A stretch of DNA of 64,000 bases from Mesostigma viride (lineage: Eukaryota; Streptophyta; Mesostigmatophyceae; Mesostigmatales; Mesostigmataceae), in contig RPFO01000256.1 of assembly GCA_009746045.1 (NCBI GenBank), positions 1,527,656 through 1,591,655 on the forward strand. The letters run 5' to 3'. Each line of letters starts with the position of its first letter. Position 1 is the stretch's first letter. A program made the translations under genes and the position numbers. The notes under the pieces were generated by a model. It made no database searches and had not been told where the DNA came from. It saw only the letters and a list, made by a program, of their open reading frames with translations. Shown in pieces: positions 55,019 through 64,000 of this stretch.

Positions 55019-58000
55019 TCAGGACTTGATCACCGTCGAGCTCAGCGGGTCCCTCGTGTCCTTCTTCTCCTCATCCGGGTCGACATCGTCCGCATGCTTC
55101 TCCCGCAGCTCCACCCAGTCGCGCTCCTCCGATACCAGCTGCTCGCTGTCGTCACCCCGCTTGGGCATGGCCTTCCCGTTCACTGGGAGCACCTTCTTGG
55201 TGGCAAGGACCGCGCCGTTGCGGGCCTCCGCACCGGGCAGCGCGTCCACCACGATCGGCTTGGCGTTCTCCTTCCCGCTCACCTTCACGGGGATGAGCTC
55301 CGCGTGCTTCACATGCAGGTCGTCCTGGCCGGGCATCGGTGTGCCTGACCTGCCCTTCTCAGGGGCCCTCACTGCAGGCAGCGGAAGAAAGCACGCAACC
55401 ATGATGCAATCAGAAAAGGGCGTTAGCGCTGACTCGGTTTGTCGCGACACCAACAAGTGGGCGTTCCGAGGCATATGGTGTACACTGCGGTTCTAACACG
55501 AGACATCAAATGGCCACGCACATTACCATACCCACCACCACCATCCCGAAAACACCACCCGCCTGATGCAAAACAAAATACACACTGATGGCTAAATAAA
55601 GAAAACGACTGGACTGCTCATGTCCTTTGCAACACATACACACATGCGCACACCCACCCACGTACACAGACAATACGGCACTCAAATCCAATCTGCACAT
55701 CACAGCAAAGCCATTGGCTAGATGCCAAGACACATACTGGCCCCTTGAACCCAGACATGAAAAATGCACATCTTGCATGAGCCCATGATGACCACAGTAA
55801 TTCGTAGACCTGACTGTAGACAATGCACGGCAACACATGTCATTGATTTGTTTGATTAACTATTGATATTTTCAAAGAAAAACATTGCTACTATGCGTTG
55901 CCTTGTAGTGCAGACAACAACAACGCGTGCACCACTCACATAAGTCGGGCTGCCCCGTGGATAGACCACATCAACCACTCACTGACATCGGGCCGCCCCA
56001 TGGAAAAATAGAAACAATGTCACGCACGGCACTCACTGAAGTCGGGCTGCCCCGTGGAGCTCATGAGCCGCGCCCACATGCGGTCGTGGATGTTCACGCG
56101 TGCGGTGCCCTCGGTCACGCGCTCCATCGGGATGTAGCAGTGCCGCCCGTTCACGGGGCCCGCGACGAAGCCAGTGTAGCCCGCAAACGCGCCGTGGATC
56201 GCGCTGTGCGCCAGCAGCGAGCAGTAGATGTTGTCCGACGCGTTGGGGGGGATGGCGCGGATCATGTACGTCGGGTCTGCGAGGAAGGGGGGGGGGGGGG
56301 GGTGTTCATGGGAAGATGAAAACATGGGGGGGGGGGGGGGGCAGAGCAAACAAATTTAGTGGGCTATGCGCGCGCGCATGCGCGCGTGCGTGTGTGTGTT
56401 GTGGGGCGTGGAAGTGGAAGTGGATGCATTTGGGGCTAGGGCATAGGAGGACCGCGCTGAAGGGTGCAAGGCACAGCCCAGCCAGGGCTAAAAAAACTAC
56501 ATGTCTTGGGCTGCACACGGATTTGCATGCATGTAGGGAAATGTCACGTCCATGCCATTTCACCAGGGCCATTGATGGCTAGACATGCGTCACCCGCTAC
56601 GCTTGGGCCACACCCATGCATGCGCTACACTATGCAACGTTCCGCTTTACCTGAGGGGGGAGAGCCACGCACTTTTAACACTGTGATGTAATGAATCAAT
56701 TCAGCAACACACATGAATGCGCATGAATGCGTATGCGCATGAATTTGCTAGTCGAAGTCATCATGTGGGTTCCGACAGAGGAGCCATAGACAGCGCACCG
56801 ATATACTTGAGGCTGGCACCGCCCGGCAGGCCCGTTTTCTCGTGGCTGAAATGATCCTTGAGCAGCTTGCCGAGCATGAGCCCCACGTTGTCCATGACCA
56901 CGTTCCCGCTCGGGTCGTGCTCGCGCAGCCGCGTCTTGTCATCCGCGTTCAGCCCGCCCAGCTCCGCGCCCTCGGCGATCACGATAAGGCAGTGGTCGTG
57001 CGTCTTGAGCCGGTGCCGGACAAACTCAAACAGCCCGTCGGGGCCGTCGAGGAAGAAGGGCACCTCGGGAATGAGGCAGCAGTCGACGTCGCGCGACGCA
57101 AGCGTTGCGTGCATGGCGATAAAGCCCGCGTGGCGGCCCATCACCTTGACGAGGCCGATCCCGTGCGGGTAGCTCTCGGCCTCCACGTGGGCGGCCGCAA
57201 TCGCGCGCTGCGCCTCCTCCACCGCGCTGTCAAAGCCAAAGGACTGGTGGGGGGAGGGAAAGGGCGGTGGAGGGGTTGGCAACATTTCCACGACCCAACC
57301 CATTGGGCCAACCCGAAATCCAACCCGTAGGGCCAGCAGTGGGCGTGGATGGACCCAGTGGGTGTCATGACGGCGAAGGGATGTCAGGCATCAGTCGCAA
57401 GGGTAGAACAAAAGGAAAGGCAGCCGGAGTGACCGGGTGGAGAGGGCAGCAAGGCGTGGGGTTGGCAGGATTAAGGGTTCATAATGACAGGGCAGGAAAG
57501 GTGGGCGTTAACATCATGTCTCCGTGGCAGAGACTCATTGGCGGCGCACTGCACAGTCAACCAATGCCGAAATGTCTGTGTACCCACAGCAGGTGGCTAT
57601 ATTTCTGCAGCTGTACATGCCCCCTATGATCCCCGCATTGCACCCAGCCCCATTACCTTGTGAAAAATAGATGGACCTGACCTGCGCCACCCATGTTAGA
57701 ACCCCCCCAGAACCCTCAGTCCCCTCAGACCCCTAGGGGCAATCCTTCCGCTTATCGCCATGCTCGCCCCTCACATCGTTCTACCCGGCAGCTATGATGC
57801 AACATGCTCCCCCTCACCTTGTCGGTGACGACCCACAGTACAGACAGCCACCTGCACGCTTCCTGCCCCTACTGCCCAAGTTCCCGTGACCTTGTCCATG
57901 ACATGATGCCCCGCTCACATTGTCCATGACAGGCAAAAGTGTTCTGCTCCTCACCTTGTCGATGACGAGCACGTCGTTGTCGATCGTCTTGGGGATGCCC

Positions 58001-60340
58001 ACGATGGCGATCTTGAGGCCGCGCGCGCGGATCTCCTCGTACAGCGCCTTGGCGCCGCGCTGCGTGCCATCACCACCGATCACGTACACCTGGTTGATGT
58101 CCCGGTCAACGAGTGAGTCCACGATGCGCTTGGTGTCATGCCCGCCGCGAGAGCTGCCCAGGACCGTCCCGCCGCGCCGGTGGATGGCCGATACGGAGCG
58201 TGGGTTGAGCTCGACCATGTTGTGCGCGTAGAAGCCACGGTAGCCGTTCTGGCAGGCGCAGGCGGGAGGGAGGGAGGAAGAAGAAGAGGGTTTGAGTGAA
58301 GATAAAGAGGCAGGGATGGGAGATGGAAGCGGGGGAACGTGGGCAAGAGGCGGAGCCCAGATGTATTCGACAATGGGTAACACATGGAGTTACTACGTCC
58401 AGTAGTAGAAAGAATCACAGTTAAGCATTAGAAGAGAAAAGGGAATAACAGATGTGATTGCAAATGAAAAATAGGAAAGGAGGAACAAACATATTACAAC
58501 CAAAAACGAAAAAATCAAGCGCGAGAGCGCCATACGATTGCTTTACAAAAGGGTTAACCACTTCAACTTATGCCTTCTTGAGTAAATGTGGTGGGTAACT
58601 GCCAGGTGAAAGAAACGAAGAGGAAAAAAAAGAGCTTGAACAGGTAAGCTAATTGATGTTACTCTGCGATGCTCGTCATCAGGTCTCAAGCCAGGCATGA
58701 GGAAAACAATGCAGGAAGACTTTATGCGTCTGTCTCCAGTTAATGTATATATATAGCCCCTATTGATATATATATTCATTGAGAATGATAGATTACGGCG
58801 GTGAGATGGGCATGCAACATAAGGAAAAACCCGATAACTGGGAGAATAACCCTGAAGAAATTAATAGTAATCTGACACGGACATCCAAGGATCACTATAT
58901 TAACTGGATGTATATATATGCAAAAATAAATTTGACCGGTACATCCTCAATTAATGAGCTAATTCTTCACATTCGCATGCGCTGACGCACACAGCATGTG
59001 TACAATGCCTTGGATACGCCAGACCATTGGAAACATGCACCATATACAAGGGCAAAGAGCCTGGATGCTGCCTAAATACCAGAATGGAAGTTATCTTCTT
59101 TGTGTGAAGCAGAAGACAGGAGTTACCAGAATATGCATTTGGAAAGCTCACACAAGGCTAGCTGCACTAGTGTGGGGAATCAGGAAAACTAGCTAGCTAA
59201 GGTACAGCACGTCTGACGACACACACACAAACACATACACACACACTGCATGTGCAGTTCATCATTGTTGATTTGCACGGAGACAACTATCAACGGTGTG
59301 AGGAACATACTTGGACACCATATATATGTCGCACTCCGTAATTCGTCCAGAGGCACATGACCACCTCGCGCACGACAGTGTTCAAACCGGGACACAGGCC
59401 TCCGCACGTGACGATGGCCACCCTGGTATCTTCAGGATCGAAGCAAATGGTCTCTCGAGGTCCCGCCCGCACATAATGGATGCAAATATCCGGTTCATAA
59501 ATGTTGCTGACAGCCTGCGCGAATCGAAAATTGGCAAGTAAATCAAATGCAGCAAACGTCGTCATTTGCCACTGCAAGGTTTGCCTCACTAGAAAGGCAG
59601 TAAGTTTCCTAGACAAAAAAGAAGCAGCCTCACTCGATCCACTAGGTTGCAAAATGCACTGCTTCCACTTGAAAGGTGTTTTCCCAAAATGATGAATCAG
59701 GAACTCATTAGCAAAGTTAGGGGCGCACCTTGGAAGCCACCACGTCATGGGGCCCGACGAACACATCCTTCACATTCTGAAAACCAAAAAGCTTTTTAAC
59801 AGGATTGGGATAGGATGGAAGGTCTTTAATATATTCCATAAAATGTGGGGCATAGTCGACCACTCCGCCGCCGAGTGCCTGCCTGATCTTTTCTGGCGTT
59901 AGCCCGTAGACATGCGAGGCATCACGTATGTGCGGCATCCCACTGCAAGTAACTGCCGACCTCTTCGCCGCCAAGCGTGAGCTGGCGTTGCTGCAAGAGG
60001 GAAGGCACAGCGATCTGCCACAAAATGATGAGGCAGGGAGCGGTACGGCACGCCTAGGTTTCGTAACACGCGCGGAGGTTTGATTCAATTCACCTACGCG
60101 GCAGGCAGCCGAGCTTGTATGAGCTAAAGTGCCAACCATTTTGTGGCCCCAACTGCGATCACTCCTAATGCGGTAGGGAGGGAGCTGACAGATCGCGTTG
60201 CGACAGCTATTCTGCGCTGCTGCGGAGCTGCACGCGCTTGTATTATTTCCTAGCTTGTATTTACGAACCCTTTTCAATGCGAGTTGCCTCAGGCAACAGG
60301 TTTTCGACGTTCGAGCTTTCGTGAAAAAGCACCTTTCCAC
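55019..60340 (-). CDS. PFK: ATP-dependent 6-phosphofructokinase, plant type, six exons
   Basis: Exons on minus: 60340 (or 60139)-59729, 59514-59311, 58248-57955, 57243-56799, 56276-56037, 55371-55019; all GT-AG with matching phases. It phosphorylates fructose 6-phosphate to fructose 1,6-bisphosphate. Landmarks: DLPSYPNP at the entry of the catalytic region, [14 protein letters not shown] (nucleotide loop), [16 protein letters not shown] (GGDG favours ATP over pyrophosphate), IPKTIDND (catalytic Asp), [17 protein letters not shown], and [19 protein letters not shown] with NGRHCYIP near the C-terminus. The first ATG is at 60340, but from Met 68 (60139) the N-terminus is Ser/Ala/Arg-rich like a chloroplast transit peptide. 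Exon 6 adds about 115 charged residues past the usual plant end. The length is about 715 residues from the first ATG. It is divergent from the isomerase gene. Confidence 0.9.
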
Positions 60341-60964
60341 GTTCTCAACGGGGCGATGCCGGGAGCCAAGAATATATTAGCTGTCCAGGAGCTGTCAGAA
60401 CATTACAGCCGGGCGCAGGCAGAGGGTTCTTCTTGCCGGGGGATGCGCTGAAGGTACGGACGCTTGCTGCGGTGCCCGGTTTGCATGGCCGCACCGCTTC
60501 GGGCTACTTCGAAAGCGCACAACCGCTGTTCCCCAGGCGCCAAACGTTGCGCCGCGCCGTGTTTGTGGCGACGGTTCCTCCGCCGATATTCCGCGACAAT
60601 TCGCATATCTAGTTATCTACAGTGCTGTAAGCGGGTCCGCAGACAAAAAAGAAGATAGGGATTCTGGTCAACGTCACGCACTATTGCTGTGCACAACTGT
60701 TATCAGTAAGGATTGCACAGTAAAAATGTGGCTTCGTGGCTATGGATGGACGACTCACGTGCAGCAATTGACCACTGCCCCCGAATTCTCCAGGCAGGCA
60801 TCAAAATTAGCGCGGGTAGTTACCTACGTGGTGATAACTGCACTTCCTGCCGCGTGGCGAGAAGTAGGCCTGGAATCTTCACATATCGCAGATTTATACG
60901 GAGTCAATTAGGCGGGGTCAATTAAGGATTAGATAACACCTTCAGCGTACAAGAGTCAAACCCC
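60341..60964. promoter_or_regulatory. Divergent intergenic region between PFK and carotenoid isomerase
   Basis: About 620 bp between two outward-facing start codons. It must hold the promoters and 5' untranslated regions of both genes unless there are unseen upstream exons. No clear TATA box is seen. Confidence 0.5.
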
Positions 60965-62812
60965 ATGCAGGCGTTAGCATCAAATGTGTTCATATGGCCG
61001 TCCATGGCGGCAGCGAGGACCCACCGCTGCACCGGACTCTGCTGCACTGGTGTAAACATACGTACTTCCTCCATCCGGCATGGCACTGGCAAGTTCGTGG
61101 CGAAGGCAAGGTCCGGAAATTTACACAACAACCAGCAGCACCGACGGCTGAGCGTCGTCGCACAGGTGTCAGACGATGCGCTCGACCAAGAAGTTATCGA
61201 GAACACTGAGTATACGCTGGCCCAACTCGAGGCCTCTAAAGACAGAGGTCACGCCACGGAGGTTGTGATAATTGGAAGCGGTATCGGCGGGCTCGTGGCG
61301 GGTGCGATGCTGGCTCGATACGGGCATAAAGTCACCGTTTGTGAAAGCCACAGCGTTCCAGGTAATGTATGCATCCGCATGCTGCTGCCGCCGCTGCTGC
61401 CATGCGGGTGGGCCGAGCTGCTGCTGACAGCTAGCCTTCTTGGACAGCTGGCCTACTAGTGTCTCTTCACATGTCGCAAGAAGTTTGTGGATGTTCTGTA
61501 TGTGCATCGCAAACAGCGGAGTAGAAGGGGGTTGGTAGACTAGCGCTGCTGTAAGGCATGCCCTGGCTTGCTTTGGCCACAGAAGAGGACAGGTAATTTT
61601 GTGAACTTTTCAGTGACTTGGAATGCCGCGATCCCACAAGAGCCGTTGGGAACTTCTGGGCAGTGCTGCAATCTTTGCTGTTTCCCCTGTTATAAAATTA
61701 TCGCTAAGAAGTAAGAGGCAGAATATATTCCCCATCTATTTTCCAATTCATCAGGTCCATAGGCGTTTCTGAAGGAATACATGTTCAATTCATGCTTTAG
61801 TGGGTGGAGCGGCCGACGTTTCTTTGCCTGTTCACGGCTTAAATTGTTTTGCCGCTCTCACTTGCATAAATTACCACTGTGCATGATAACATGAAATGGG
61901 GCTTTTTACCGTCAATGTTGGTAAGCCTAGAGTTCCGCACCCCCTTGCTTCGCCAGTTTCCCACCTTTCCCCGCACGCTTTATGTGTAATTTCTTCATTG
62001 ATTGACCAGTGCATACATCAAGCGTGCTGCCCACGGGTCCTCCCTGTTCCGCGTCCCATTCACGTGGACATTCCCACGTATTGTATGATGATCAACGCAT
62101 ATCTTTCATCGTGCGCATCTCATCCCGTAAATATTCTCTTGTGATGTATATATATATATATATATACATGAAAGGGTTGGCGGTAGACCGGTCTACTATC
62201 GTAGACTGGGGCTCGAAAATCAAGTTCGATTTTTATTTTGAGTAGTGCGACTGACAGATCTCCACGAGAGGATCCTGGATCATACCTCAGCTACTAGAAA
62301 GTACATTTCCAACTTAGTGATACTAGGGCTACAAGACAAGTGAAAATGGGTGTGTGCTGGACCCTTAGCACCAAATGGGCGAAAGTCAAGATGTGCCAAG
62401 TAGGACATTGGGGGTCCACTCTCAAGTTAGAGTATCGCAATCGACATATCTCGATGAGGGCACTCTGAATCTAATCTTTAAATGCCAAGAATCGTCAATA
62501 TTTGGACAGCAGGGGTCAAATCCGATACACACAACAAGCACAAAATGCAAAAAATTAATTAATTCACCAAAATGTGCTTTTTTATAGGGTAGACCGGTCT
62601 ATCGCCAACCCTTTCACATATCTATATATTTGTTAGATTTTATCGTCCCCATTAATTATGAAAATATAGTAGTACTAAACTATACCACTATCTTCCCTGG
62701 TTGTCTCATTCGAACCAGTTGTTGCCAGTTTTTTCCTGTCCCCCACTTCACTTGTGTTGCCACCCTCAATCCATGATAAACTACAATGACTAATGTCAAT
62801 AATAATAATAAC

Positions 62813-62848
<36 letters not shown>

Positions 62849-63294
62849 GACCACCATCACCACCACCACCACCACTACCACCACCACCACCACCACCACC
62901 ACCACCACCACCACCACCACCACCACCACCACCACCACCACCACCACCACCACCACCACCACCACCACCACCACCACCACCACCACCACCACCACCACCA
63001 CCACCACCACCACCACCACCACCACCACCACCACCACCACCACCACCACCACCACCACCACCACCACCACCACCACCACCACCACCACCACCACTACCAC
63101 AATAATAACAATCACAACAACTATAATAATATATTTTTATCAGGCGGCGCTGCCCACGGCTTCTCGCGCCGCGGCTACAAGTTTGACAGCGGCCCTTCCT
63201 TCTTCGCCAATATGTCGGTCAAGCCGTCGTCCAACCCGCTCAAGCAAGCACTTGACATATTGGGCGAGAAGGTTCCGTGCGTTACATACGACAG
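60965..63294 (+). CDS. Carotenoid isomerase-like (CRTISO family), first two exons, continues past window
   Basis: Exon 1 is 60965-61361 and exon 2 is 63144-63294 (GT-AG, phase 1); a donor at 63295 shows the gene continues. Residues 1-65 are rich in Ser, Thr, Arg and Ala, like a chloroplast transit peptide. Residues 98-130 form a Rossmann FAD-binding start (EVVIIGSGIGGLVAGAMLAR, then YGHKVTVCES). Across the splice the protein reads SVPGGAAHGFSRRGYKFDSG, then PSFFANMS and NPLKQALDILGE, the pattern of CrtH/CRTISO prolycopene isomerases. Those enzymes convert poly-cis lycopene to all-trans lycopene in plastids. Related amine-oxidase-fold proteins (CRTISO-like, retinol saturase-like) share these motifs, so the exact substrate is not fixed by this part. 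Intron 1 is 1,782 bp and repeat-rich. Confidence 0.85.
62169..62616. mobile_element. MITE with 28-bp terminal inverted repeats in isomerase intron 1
   Basis: Left end TGAAAGGGTTGGCGGTAGAC... (62169-62196) and right end (62589-62616) are inverted copies with one mismatch over 28 bp. The 448-bp element has no ORF, but holds two related internal segments (near 62245 and 62428: GACAGATCTCCACGAG versus GACATATCTCGATGAG). Flanks are AT-rich (TATATA) and the target-site duplication is unclear. Confidence 0.8.
62850..63100. repeat. (CCA)n trinucleotide repeat
   Basis: About 75-80 CCA units, preceded by AAT and GAT units (62797-62848). It lies within isomerase intron 1, just before the acceptor, so the poly-His, poly-Thr and poly-Val frames are not coding. 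Confidence 0.95.
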
Positions 63295-64000
63295 GTGAGC
63301 GCACGAGGGTTCCCTCACATTCTCATGAGAATGGACGTGGTTGCCGGTCACCGTTGTCCAAGTGTTGGTCAAAACACTGCCCACAGGTCTTGTCCACGTA
63401 CCCTGTCCACATGTCTTGTCCAAATGTTGGTACGTCGTCCAGCCCCGTCAAGCGAGCCCTTGACAGGACCGGGCGACAAGGTTCCGTGCCTGTTGGTGAC
63501 ACAACAATGTCCTCATTCCTCCCCTCCTTGCACGGCATGGGATGACAATATTCTCATTCCTCCCGTTGTCTGCCCTTGTGCCCTACCACCCTCGCACCAA
63601 ACGAAACCAGTTTGCCATTTTGCCCTGCCATCCTCGCACCAAACAAGACCAGTTTGCCCTTTTGCCCTGCAATCGTTGCACCAAACGAAACCAGTTTGCC
63701 CTTTTGCCCTGCCATCCTCGCACCAAACGAAACCAGTTTGCTCTTTTGCGCTGCCATCCTCGCACCAAACGAAATCAGTTTGCCCTTTTGCCCTGCCATC
63801 CTCGCACCAAACGAAACCAGTTTGCCCTTTTGCCCTGCCATCCTCGCACCAAACGAAACCAGTTTGCCCTTTTGCCCTGCCATCCTCGCACCAAACGAAA
63901 CCTCGCACCAAACAAAACTAGTTTGCCCTTTTGCGCTGCTATCCTCGCACCTAATGAAACCACTTCCTCCCTGGTTGCTTGCGTTTCCCTGGCCCTTGCC
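63295..64000. repeat. Isomerase intron 2 start with ~42-bp tandem repeats
   Basis: From about 63575 to 63960, roughly nine units of CTCGCACCAAACGAAACCAG followed by TTTGCCCTTTTGCCCTGCCA. An earlier part (63230-63295 and 63440-63490) also repeats AAGCACTTGACA-type sequence of exon 2 (AAGCGAGCCCTTGACAGGAC). Confidence 0.85.

Noticed and set aside
62675-63298. Poly-Val, poly-His and poly-Thr open frames
   Set aside because: They lie in isomerase intron 1 and come from the CCA repeat; only the part from 63144 is exon.
63513-63911. Repetitive protein (WCEDGRAKGQTGFV units)
   Set aside because: Shadow of a ~42-bp tandem repeat within an intron.

Overview
The window is nuclear DNA of a photosynthetic eukaryote, most likely a green alga. 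Four things point there: spliced genes with GT-AG introns, a plant-type plastid-targeted phosphofructokinase, a CRTISO-family carotenoid isomerase and an AP2-domain regulator, together with a Penelope-like element whose GIY-YIG domain is N-terminal, a type described from green algae and protists. I cannot name the species.

Region by region: 1-10810 is nested Ty1/copia elements. A plus-strand 3' end (1-2225) sits inside remains of a second element (2226-3072), followed by a nearly intact minus-strand element (3073-10810). 11094-14920 is a giant GGAT microsatellite. 16307-26118 holds a ten-exon AP2-domain gene (+) whose frame can be followed through every splice. 26119-49458 is repeat-rich: LINE copies on both strands with (TTAA)n tails and 10-12 bp target-site duplications, ORF1-only LINE derivatives, an LTR with a tRNA-Pro-like segment, a 117-bp satellite array, several microsatellites, and one probable host gene with a Root_cap-like domain (ending 29238). 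49459-54360 is a complete Penelope-like element (-) between two 350-bp direct repeats. 55019-60340 is a six-exon ATP-phosphofructokinase gene (-), head to head with a carotenoid isomerase gene (+, from 60965) that runs off the window; its first intron carries a MITE and a (CCA)n tract.

Host genes are few (four) and are separated by mobile DNA. PFK and the isomerase are both probably plastid proteins and may share a 0.6-kb divergent promoter. The mobile elements interact visibly: LINEs insert into LINEs, LTRs and satellite units, and ORF1-only elements end in the same 3' hairpin and TTAA tail as a LINE that encodes a reverse transcriptase, suggesting trans-mobilisation.

Exon joins, LTR ends and target-site duplications were worked out by eye from the sequence. 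Homology calls rest on recognised motifs, not on database searches.
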